From NCBI GenBank assembly GCA_945870545.1, contig CAMBTF010000074.1, forward strand, positions 1 to 7,734: a stretch of DNA of 7,734 nucleotides. The letters are read 5' to 3'. The notes under the pieces are model-generated. The model was not told the origin of the DNA. It worked only from the letters and a program-made list of their open reading frames with translations, and did no database searches. Below are positions 1-5,838 of the stretch, one piece after another (positions within the stretch are counted from its first letter, which is position 1; every line of letters begins with the position of its first letter). Source of the stretch: Akkermansia muciniphila (lineage in GTDB: Bacteria > Verrucomicrobiota > Verrucomicrobiia > Verrucomicrobiales > Akkermansiaceae). The translations under genes and the position numbers were made by a program.

Positions 1-83
1 CGCCGTGAATCCCGAGTCCGAGCTAGCACCTTCGGAGCGGCGTTCCCGTTTCCAGAAAGCGAAGGATAAGAAGTGAGGGGAGC

Positions 84-101
84 ACACGCGCCCCCGCGTG
101 T
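84..101. repeat. GC-rich hairpin 1 (copy A)
   Basis: Perfect inverted repeat: ACACGCG, loop CCCC, CGCGTGT. The same stem occurs at 212-229 and 272-289. No T-tract follows, so it is not a standard intrinsic terminator. Confidence 0.75.
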
Positions 102-102
102 C

Positions 103-126
103 GCGGAGTGCGCCCCCGCTCTCCGC
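103..126. repeat. GC-rich hairpin 2 (copy A)
   Basis: Inverted repeat GCGGAGTGCG, loop CCCC, CGCTCTCCGC: a 10-bp stem with one mismatch, one base after hairpin 1 and with the same loop. The pair forms a double-hairpin module that recurs at 272-314. Confidence 0.7.
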
Positions 127-211
127 CGGCTGGAAAGATCCTGCGCGCCGCATACCCGAATCAACGCCGGCCCGATCTCCAGCCAAGTTTCCAACGAGGG
201 CGTCGGAAACG

Positions 212-229
212 ACACGCGAGGGCGCGTGT
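212..229. repeat. GC-rich hairpin between the repeats, inverted relative to them
   Basis: Perfect inverted repeat ACACGCG, loop AGGG, CGCGTGT. It has the same 7-bp stem as hairpin 1. Read on the minus strand with its flank, it gives GGGGGAGAACACGCG then CCCTCGCGTGT, which nearly matches 77-101. It is thus an inverted relative of the repeat head. As a result 77-103 and 210-236 form imperfect terminal inverted repeats around a ~160-bp block. Confidence 0.7.
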
Positions 230-260
230 TCTCCCCCTTCAGAAAAACGAAGGAGAAGAA

Positions 261-390
261 GTGAGGGGAGCACACGCGCCCCCGCGTGTCGCGGAGTGCG
301 CCCCCGCTCTCCGCCGGCTGGAAAGATCCTGCGCGCCTCATACCCGAATCAACGCCGGCCCGATCTCCAGCCAAGTTTCCAACGAGGGCG
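261..390. repeat. 130-bp direct repeat, copy B
   Basis: Second copy of the repeat at 73-202, in the same orientation and 188 bp further on. Its right edge is sharp: after 390 the two copies lose all similarity (TCGGAAAC after copy A, ACCCTTGA after copy B). It ends 55 bp before the stop codon of the minus-strand ligase, so transcripts of that gene could read into it. Confidence 0.9.
272..314. repeat. Double hairpin (copy B)
   Basis: Second copy of the two adjacent CCCC-loop hairpins, at 272-289 and 291-314, identical in sequence to 84-126. Confidence 0.75.
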
Positions 391-445
391 ACCCTTGAGC
401 TAACGATGAGCAATGGCGGGGGCGACCGAAGATCGCCGCCACGGT

Positions 446-2584
446 TCACCCGCCCGCGAGCTGCTGGCACGCTTTGATGTCGAGTTTACCGGAGGCGAGA
501 AGGGGAATTTCCTCCACAGCAACGATGATCCGCGGGCACCAGAGGGAGGTGAGGCCGTGGTCGAGGAGCTTGTAGCGGAGGTCGATGCATTCCTGCTCCA
601 AGTGCGGCCCGGCGATGGTGGAGAGTAGAACAATAACCTCACCCTTGGCCTCGTCCGGGATGCCGACGATGGCGATCTTGCGCTCGGTCTCGGCGTCAAG
701 GCCGAGCACCTGGTTGATGGCGGACTCGATGGTTTCGTGCGGCACCATTTCTCCGGCGATTTTCGAGAAACGCGAGATGCGGCCCTGGATGTGGAGGAAA
801 CCATCGGCATCGAGGAAGCCGACATCGCCGGTGCGGAACCAGCCGTCGGCGGAGAGGACTTCCTTGGTGCGTTTCTCGTCGCGGAGGTAGCCGGGGAAAA
901 TGTTGGGCCCCTTAAGGACGATGATGCCGGGTTTATCGAGCGGGACGGGCGCATCGGTGACAGCATCGACGAGGCGGATGGCGATGCCGGGCAGGAGCTG
1001 GCCGACGGAGCCGTCGCGCTGGGCGGAGAGGGTATGGGATCCGGCCGTTTCCTGCGGGGTGGGCAGGTTCACGTTGGTGGCAGGTGACGTTTCTGTTAGA
1101 CCGTATCCTTCCATGGGGCGGATGCCGAATTTCTCCTCGAACGCGTCTGCTAGGCTCTGCGGGAGTTTTTCCGCGCCGGTGACGATGAGCTTCAGCGACT
1201 CAAGCTGCGCGGGATCAATGCGCTTCATGTAGCCGCGCAGGAAGGTGGGCGTGGCAAGAAGGACATCGACCTGGTGGAGGGAGATCAGCTCGGCGAGGCG
1301 TTTTGTTTCCAGCGGCGAGGGGTAGGTGACGAGGTTGATGCCCTCGATGACGGGATACCAGAGGGTGACGGTGCAGCCGAAGGAGTGGAAAAGCGGCAGG
1401 CAGCCGAGGAGGGAGGCATTGCGCTCCATGTTGAGCCGCGAGGCGAACTGGGTGACGTTGGCGAGGACATTGCGGTGGGTGAGCGGCACGCCCTTCGGCT
1501 CGCCGGAGGAGCCGGAGGTGAAAAGGAGGATCGCCTCGTCATCGCCGCGCCGCTTGTTGAGGCCGAGGATGGTGGTGAGGGTGGAAGCGGGAAGGAGCTT
1601 GGAAATGATGCCCCATTTCACGATCTCCTTCTTGATCTCCGGGATCACGCGCTCAATGAAGATGATATCGCGGTTCGGTGGCCAGGGGAAGGCGGGGACT
1701 TTTCTAACAAATGGATCGGCGGTGATGAAACGATCCACGTCGGCCTGGCGGATCGAGGAGCGGATCGCGTTGTGGGAGGCGGTGAAATTGAGGTTCACCG
1801 GGATTTTCCCCGCGAAGAGCACGGCAAGGTTGGCAATGAGGCCGCCTTTTCCCGGAGGCAGCACGATGGCGACGCGGGGCTTATCGGTCTCGGCACGGAT
1901 ATACTTCGAGAGAGCGATGGCGACGGGCAGGATCTTCGAGTAAGGCAGCACGACGTCGTCCGAGCCATCGACGATGCGGTCGTTGGGGTTATTCTTGAGC
2001 CCGTGGAGCAGAGCGGTGGCGAGCGAGCCTTTGAGGATCTCGCGGGTGGCGTAGGCCTCGGCGAAGGCTTCTAACAAGTGCGCCTGAAGCGCGGGGAAGC
2101 TGGAATCCTTGGCGGGAATCGTCTTTCCAAATGCGATCACCGCAGCGGGGAGGCTGGAGATGCGCTCGATGCCGAGGCAGGATTCGCGTGGACAGTCGAT
2201 GGCGATGGGCAGCAACGGCAGACCGAAGGCGGATAAGATTTTCAAATGACCGGAGGGCGCATGGATCGGCGTGGCGGGTCGGGTGGCCGCGCGGCCGGGG
2301 ACGAAAAGAATGATGCCGTTGCCTTCGAGAAACGCCGCGAACTCCTTCCCGGCGGCCGCCGCGTTCTTATCGGTGCAGGAGAACATCGCTCCGTTGCCGG
2401 ACTTTTCCATGTGGCCGCGCAGGGCGGGATCGTGCTGGTCGTTTTCCTCGATGAGATAAGTGATCTTGCGCCCTGAAAACTGTTTTTCCAGATGCAGGAG
2501 CTGCTGAAAATCGAGGCGACCAGGCACGCAGAGAAAACCGGTGGCAGGCACACGGTCGGTATGGAGAACTTGGATGGCAGACAT
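446..2584 (-). CDS. Aas-like AMP-forming acyl-ACP/acyl-CoA ligase with degenerate PlsC domain
   Basis: This 712-residue protein has the length and layout of Aas, the bifunctional 2-acylglycerophosphoethanolamine acyltransferase/acyl-ACP synthetase. The ligase part (about 190-712) has the adenylate-forming signatures: P-loop TSGSSGEPKG at 356-365, LPLFHSFG at 396-403, EGYGLTETSP at 492-501, GWFRTGD at 581-587, GRISRFSKIAGEMV at 601-614, and catalytic-type Lys700 in PLLASGK. It should activate a fatty acid through acyl-AMP, probably onto ACP or CoA. Residues 1-190 align in outline with a PlsC/LPLAT domain (FLCVPGRLDF at 17-26, ILFVPGRAATR at 92-102, GLPLLPIAI at 121-129). However, the HX4D catalytic motif is missing and the FPEG motif reads FVPG, so acyl transfer is doubtful. 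An in-frame stop five codons upstream fixes the ATG within a narrow range. The RBS is weak (AGAAG about 10 nt upstream). The call as a ligase is firm; the acceptor is inferred. Confidence 0.93.
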   Translation of the reverse strand: MSAIQVLHTDRVPATGFLCVPGRLDFQQLLHLEKQFSGRKITYLIEENDQHDPALRGHMEKSGNGAMFSCTDKNAAAAGKEFAAFLEGNGIILFVPGRAATRPATPIHAPSGHLKILSAFGLPLLPIAIDCPRESCLGIERISSLPAAVIAFGKTIPAKDSSFPALQAHLLEAFAEAYATREILKGSLATALLHGLKNNPNDRIVDGSDDVVLPYSKILPVAIALSKYIRAETDKPRVAIVLPPGKGGLIANLAVLFAGKIPVNLNFTASHNAIRSSIRQADVDRFITADPFVRKVPAFPWPPNRDIIFIERVIPEIKKEIVKWGIISKLLPASTLTTILGLNKRRGDDEAILLFTSGSSGEPKGVPLTHRNVLANVTQFASRLNMERNASLLGCLPLFHSFGCTVTLWYPVIEGINLVTYPSPLETKRLAELISLHQVDVLLATPTFLRGYMKRIDPAQLESLKLIVTGAEKLPQSLADAFEEKFGIRPMEGYGLTETSPATNVNLPTPQETAGSHTLSAQRDGSVGQLLPGIAIRLVDAVTDAPVPLDKPGIIVLKGPNIFPGYLRDEKRTKEVLSADGWFRTGDVGFLDADGFLHIQGRISRFSKIAGEMVPHETIESAINQVLGLDAETERKIAIVGIPDEAKGEVIVLLSTIAGPHLEQECIDLRYKLLDHGLTSLWCPRIIVAVEEIPLLASGKLDIKACQQLAGG

Positions 2585-2871
2585 TCTGAAAGGCTTCTAC
2601 GGGATTTATGCCTTTGTTTTCGTCATGAGGCACGGATTTTCTAGCCAAAAGTCCCGGAATCGAGGAAATCACTACCCACCCCTGCCCGGATTCCTACGTT
2701 GGGAAAAAACCTGCCCGATGGGATAAGAGAACCACTAGAGAGATGCACTTTCCTGACTTTTCATCCGTGTTTATCCGTGTTCATCCGTGGTTTGAATTCT
2801 TTCCCCCACCAAGTGGTGCCCGCCCCATTTTGTGGCTTCTACCTTCCGCTTTCCGGCGTTAACCTGCCGCC
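2585..2871. promoter_or_regulatory. Divergent intergenic region between the ligase and aroK
   Basis: These 287 bp separate two genes transcribed away from each other, so promoters for both should lie here. No convincing -35/-10 pair was found for either direction. The only clear structure is the three-unit 10-bp tandem repeat at 2761-2790, listed separately. Two T- or A-rich patches (around 2612-2645 and 2703-2712) are the most AT-rich parts. Confidence 0.5.
2761..2790. repeat. Three tandem 10-bp ATCCGTG repeats
   Basis: Three consecutive units, TCATCCGTGT, TTATCCGTGT and TCATCCGTGG, have a period of exactly 10 bp, about one DNA helical turn. The array lies 82 bp upstream of the aroK start codon. 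From memory, similar ATCCGTGTTCATCCGTGG strings recur between genes in many environmental bacteria. I cannot verify that here. A regulatory or dispersed-repeat role is inference. Confidence 0.8.
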
Positions 2872-3423
2872 ATGAATGAAACGGAAGCCACACCGAAGAA
2901 CATCGTTCTGATCGGCTTCATGGGATGCGGGAAATCCACCGTGGGGCGGGAGCTGCACCAACGGCTCGGCTACCGCCTCATGGACATCGACCAGATCATC
3001 GAGGAAACCATGGGGAAAAGAATCACCGAGATTTTCCGCGAGCAGGGCGAGTCCGCCTTCCGTGATTTCGAGACCATGCAGCTCCAAGAAATTTCCAAGC
3101 AAACCGACACGCGTCACATCATTTCCACCGGCGGGGGGATTGTGATCCGCCCGGAGAACCGCGCACTACTGCGTAAGCTCGGCTACGTTGTCTGGCTGCG
3201 CGCGCCCGAAAATATCATTTACGAGCGCACCTCCCGCAACCGCGACCGCCCTCTGCTCAACGCCCCGGACGCCCGCGAAAAAATCTCCGACCTCCTCGCC
3301 GAGCGCGAACCATGGTATCGCGAGACCGCCCATCTCCGCGTGGACACCGCCGGGCTGGAGTCCCACGAACTCGCCACCGGCATCCTGGAAAGCGCCCGCT
3401 ATTTCTTCGCCCATCCCGCATGA
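2872..3423 (+). CDS. aroK: Shikimate kinase
   Basis: This cytoplasmic 183-residue enzyme phosphorylates shikimate with ATP to shikimate 3-phosphate, the fifth step of the chorismate pathway. All family marks are present: Walker A GFMGCGKST at 15-23, DID at 38-40 (Mg/shikimate contacts), FRDFE at 63-67 with the shikimate-binding Arg, GGG at 87-89, the lid motif RNRDRPLL at 122-129, and EREPWY at 144-149. The length is typical for AroK. An in-frame TAA at 2860-2862, three codons upstream, leaves this ATG as the only sensible start. No clear Shine-Dalgarno precedes it (CTGCCGCC). Its stop overlaps the queG start as ATGA, so the two genes are probably translationally coupled. Confidence 0.97.
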   Translation: MNETEATPKNIVLIGFMGCGKSTVGRELHQRLGYRLMDIDQIIEETMGKRITEIFREQGESAFRDFETMQLQEISKQTDTRHIISTGGGIVIRPENRALLRKLGYVVWLRAPENIIYERTSRNRDRPLLNAPDAREKISDLLAEREPWYRETAHLRVDTAGLESHELATGILESARYFFAHPA

Positions 3424-4463
3424 GCGAACCCGCCGACACCATCAAGCGCTGGGCCGCCGAGCTCGGATTCGACGATTGCCGCATCGCCACCGCGAAACGC
3501 GCCACCCACGCCGACGAGTTCATGGAATGGATCGGCGACGACCGCCACGGCGAGATGGCGTGGATGGAAAAAACGCCCCACCGCCGCTGCGATCCCCGCG
3601 AAGTCCTACCCGGCTGCCGCGCTGTCATCTGCCTCGCGCTGAACTATCATACCGGCTCCAACCCTTTCCCCGAAGGCCACCCCGCGGACTACCGTATCGC
3701 CCGCTATTCGTGGAACGAAGACTACCACGATCTCATCGAAAAACGCCTCGCTCTCCTCGACGCAAAGCTCAAGGGACTCGGCGGCACCCAGCGCTATTAC
3801 GTCGATACCGGCCCGGTGCTGGAGCGCGATTTTGCTACGGATTCCGGCCTCGGCTGGAGCGGGAAATCCACCGTCCAGATCCACCGCCGCCTCGGTGCCT
3901 GGTTCTTCCTCGCCGAGCTGCTCACCACCCTCGACCTCCCGCCCGATCCCCCTTTCGGTGACCATTGCGGGAAATGCACGCGCTGCATCACCACCTGTCC
4001 CACACAAGCCATCACCACCCCCCACAAGCTCGACGCCCGCCGCTGCATCTCCTACCTCACCATCGAGAATAAAGGTCCCATCCCCATGGAATTCCGCCGC
4101 GCCATCGGCGACCGTATCTACGGCTGCGACGATTGCCTCGAAGCTTGCCCATGGAACCGCTTCGCCCAAACATCCCGCGAAATCTCCTTCCAAGCGCGCA
4201 CCGAAATCTTCGCCCACCGCCTTCGCGATTTCCTCGCTATGGACGACGAGGCCTTCCGCCGCACCTTCGCCAAATCCCCGATCAAGCGCATCAAGCGCTC
4301 CCGCTTCCTGCGGAACGTCTGCGTCGCCCTCGGCAACACCGGAACATCCGAAGACCTCCCCGGCCTAAGTCAAGCCGCCACCGATCCCGACCCCCTCATC
4401 TCAGAACACGCGGCATGGGCTGCGGGAGAGATCAGGGAACGCGAGCGGCACGGGACTAGGTAA
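3420..4463 (+). CDS. queG: Epoxyqueuosine reductase
   Basis: QueG is a cobalamin- and Fe-S-dependent reductase that converts epoxyqueuosine to queuosine at the wobble position of GUN-anticodon tRNAs. The 347-residue protein has the family layout. The N-terminal cobalamin-binding part carries YVDTGPVLER at 127-136, including Asp129, equivalent to the proposed proton donor. Two [4Fe-4S] motifs follow: Cys183, 186, 189, 193 and Cys209, 236, 239, 243. A C-terminal HEAT-like tail (about 288-340) is the likely tRNA-binding region. The start is placed at the ATG inside the ATGA overlap with aroK, giving MSEPADTIKRW. A longer open frame to 3312 exists, but it would overlap conserved aroK codons and add 36 residues that look nothing like QueG. 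No other queuosine gene is in the window. Confidence 0.97.
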   Translation: MSEPADTIKRWAAELGFDDCRIATAKRATHADEFMEWIGDDRHGEMAWMEKTPHRRCDPREVLPGCRAVICLALNYHTGSNPFPEGHPADYRIARYSWNEDYHDLIEKRLALLDAKLKGLGGTQRYYVDTGPVLERDFATDSGLGWSGKSTVQIHRRLGAWFFLAELLTTLDLPPDPPFGDHCGKCTRCITTCPTQAITTPHKLDARRCISYLTIENKGPIPMEFRRAIGDRIYGCDDCLEACPWNRFAQTSREISFQARTEIFAHRLRDFLAMDDEAFRRTFAKSPIKRIKRSRFLRNVCVALGNTGTSEDLPGLSQAATDPDPLISEHAAWAAGEIRERERHGTR

Positions 4464-4473
4464 TGATTGCTAG

Positions 4474-4830
4474 GTAAAGCACATCTGCCGCACAACTGCC
4501 GGGCCGTACACCATTGCCGTCGCGAAGAAGGACGCAAAAGGATAGATTGCCTAGAATCCGTTGAAGGGGATGCGCATCACGGATGACGGCCAACCAGCAA
4601 CAGCCGATTTCCGCACGGTCTACAATGCCGACAACCTCTACCTCTCCTACGACGTCAATGACCCCACCCCGTGGAAAAAATCCGGCAACGGATTCCAGCT
4701 ACTCTTCAAGACTGGCGATGCCGCCGTGGTGCCGGCCAAAGGGCTCGCGTTGCGAGGCGCCCTCGCCAAACACAGCTTGGATTTCCCCGTGGAATTCGTT
4801 GGGGAGAACAACCCCCCTTTCCCCGCCCTC
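4474..4830 (+). pseudogene. Decayed CBM9/DOMON-like sugar-binding domain fragment
   Basis: One plus-strand frame reads as a recognisable beta-sandwich ligand-binding segment broken by stops. The upstream part is GPYTIAVAKKDAKG (about 4501-4542). TAG stops follow at 4543-4545 and 4552-4554. Then comes MRITDDGQPATADFR, NADNLYLSYDVNDPTPW and GNGFQLLFKTGDA (about 4570-4722). The pattern of a DDxGxPATADFR strand followed by DNLYLxYxVxDPTPW resembles CBM9-like/DOMON-like domains of large secreted proteins in Verrucomicrobia and Planctomycetes. After TGDA the similarity fades and the frame becomes low in information. There is no credible start (TTG at 4561 only) and no partner domain. I read it as the remnant of a larger exported protein. 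The right boundary is approximate and the family name tentative. Confidence 0.55.
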
Positions 4831-4930
4831 CATTCTTTGCCGAAGGCTTCGACAGGCAAGCCGGTCTTACCCAACGGTTCTTTCAACGGCCTTCACGCAA
4901 AAAACAAATTCCTAGCACATCAATACCGCA

Positions 4931-5827
4931 TCAGACCTCTGCGGCCTGTTTGGAAATTTCCGCGAAGGCGGGTGCGACCTGGTGGGGTTCGCCCTTTCCT
5001 TCAATGCTGATAGCGCCGGAGTAGCGGGACTCCCGGAGGACCTGAAAAAACGGACGGAAATCATCGCCGCTGATGCCGGGATAACTGCGGGTTTCTTTTT
5101 CAGCGATTTCAACATGGGCGACGACATCCATCGCTGCCTTGAGATCGGCGGGAGTGTCCCCCATGCGGCGCATGTGATAGAGATCCGCAAGCACCCGGAT
5201 GCGAGGGTGGCCTGCGGAGCGAATCAAGGCAGCGGCACGCTCGATGTGGTTTAAAAAATTACACTCCTCGGAGCGGAGTTGTTCGACCACCACCATGACT
5301 GCGTGTTTCTCAGCGAGGGTGCCCATGGCTTTGAGGAGGTTGACGAATTGCTCGTCCGCCTTTTCCAGTGGCCAGCCGACGGGGAGTTTGCGGGCGCCGC
5401 TGCTTCCAAACACGATGAATTTCCCTCCAATTTGCTTCAGGCGGCGAAAGGTAGTGTCCGACCATTCTAGAATCGCGCCGTGATTGGCATCCGGGCCAAT
5501 GCAATGGAGATTGGCCGGTCGGATGAAACCGTTGCAAGCAAGGATCGGCAGCGGCGAAGTGGCGAGCTTGGCGAGGTTTTTTTCGAAGATGTCATCAGGC
5601 TGATCCGGGACGAGGAAATCCCCCACGCTTTCGATCAGGAATTCCGCGCCTGCTTCTTTCAGCACGGCGGCCTGGTCGAGTGATCCGGAGATGCCCATGG
5701 CCGTGAAAAGCTTCTCCGTGGGGGCGGATGTTTTTTCACCGAAGACTCTAGGGGTGAAAGCTGCTGTTAGAGCGATCCCGCAGGTGTTACGGATAAACTG
5801 TCTTCGCGGAATGGCATGGTGGCTCAT
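4931..5827 (-). CDS. Tat-exported sugar phosphate isomerase/epimerase-like TIM-barrel protein
   Basis: This 298-residue protein belongs to the xylose isomerase-like TIM-barrel group (AP_endonuc_2, COG1082). The N-terminus MSHHAIPRRQFIRNTCGIA has a twin-arginine motif and a hydrophobic stretch (about 15-25), which predicts folded export. The likely metal site is Glu182 (VVVEQ), Asp215 (LADLYHM), His238 (AHVEIAE) and Glu276 (SIEGK), with His218 nearby. The 33-residue Glu-to-Asp spacing and the Asp-x-x-His pair match the D-tagatose 3-epimerase pattern. It should interconvert a sugar or keto-sugar using a divalent metal; the substrate is unknown. It starts 11 nt after the stop of the upstream oxidoreductase and is clearly in the same operon. 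No Shine-Dalgarno is seen before the ATG (CCCCACTACC). Confidence 0.9.
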   Translation of the reverse strand: MSHHAIPRRQFIRNTCGIALTAAFTPRVFGEKTSAPTEKLFTAMGISGSLDQAAVLKEAGAEFLIESVGDFLVPDQPDDIFEKNLAKLATSPLPILACNGFIRPANLHCIGPDANHGAILEWSDTTFRRLKQIGGKFIVFGSSGARKLPVGWPLEKADEQFVNLLKAMGTLAEKHAVMVVVEQLRSEECNFLNHIERAAALIRSAGHPRIRVLADLYHMRRMGDTPADLKAAMDVVAHVEIAEKETRSYPGISGDDFRPFFQVLRESRYSGAISIEGKGEPHQVAPAFAEISKQAAEV

Positions 5828-5838
5828 GGTAGTGGGGA

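Larger units (their letters stand above)
73..202. repeat. 130-bp direct repeat, copy A
   Basis: This block matches 261-390 at 129 of 130 positions by eye; the only difference is G at 150 against T at 338. The similarity continues to the left over 60-72 with one mismatch (T67 against G255). The copies start 188 bp apart. Each contains two adjacent hairpins with CCCC loops in its first 54 bases, followed by about 75 bases without an obvious fold. Such low divergence means recent duplication, conversion, or selection on the sequence. It is intergenic and carries no coding signal. Confidence 0.9.
1..445. other. Gene-free repeat-rich region
   Basis: No reading frame here looks like a real protein gene. 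Several frames stay open through the GC-rich repeats, but their products are Arg/Pro/Ala-rich, repeat with the DNA repeat, and have no recognisable motif. What the stretch holds is two long direct repeats and at least five GC-rich hairpins, listed separately. Positions 391-445 are a short spacer up to the stop codon of the minus-strand ligase. The left edge (1-60) is a diverged continuation of the repeat: 53-72 resembles 240-260 with a one-base gap. The array could therefore continue to the left of the window. Confidence 0.7.

Noticed and set aside
1..69. Possible 3' end of a plus-strand gene (frame open to TAA at 67-69)
   Set aside because: Only 22 codons are visible, they run into the diverged edge of the repeat, and there is no recognisable family.
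60..390. CRISPR array
   Set aside because: Only two long units are present, the spacing does not match short repeats with unique spacers, and no cas gene is in the window.
73..403. Overlapping Arg/Pro-rich open frames through the repeat block
   Set aside because: They are open in several frames at once because of high GC, repeat with the DNA repeat, and carry no motif or RBS. They are best treated as spurious.
421..437. Terminator after the ligase gene
   Set aside because: GGCGA/TCGCC forms only a 5-bp stem and no T-tract follows on the minus strand.
1274..2074. Long plus-strand open frame within the ligase gene
   Set aside because: It is antisense to conserved ligase codons, and its Glu/Gly-rich product is typical of the opposite strand of GC-rich genes.
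2599..2660. Sigma-70 promoter for the ligase gene (TTGGCT, 17 nt, TGACGA on the minus strand)
   Set aside because: The -10 box is a poor match, so the pairing is not better than chance.
3606..4217. Long minus-strand open frame within queG
   Set aside because: It is the antisense shadow of a strongly conserved Fe-S protein, with no motif of its own.
4837..4859. TTGCC/GGCAA hairpin as a terminator between the convergent units
   Set aside because: The stem is only 5 bp with a 13-nt loop, and no T-run follows on either strand.
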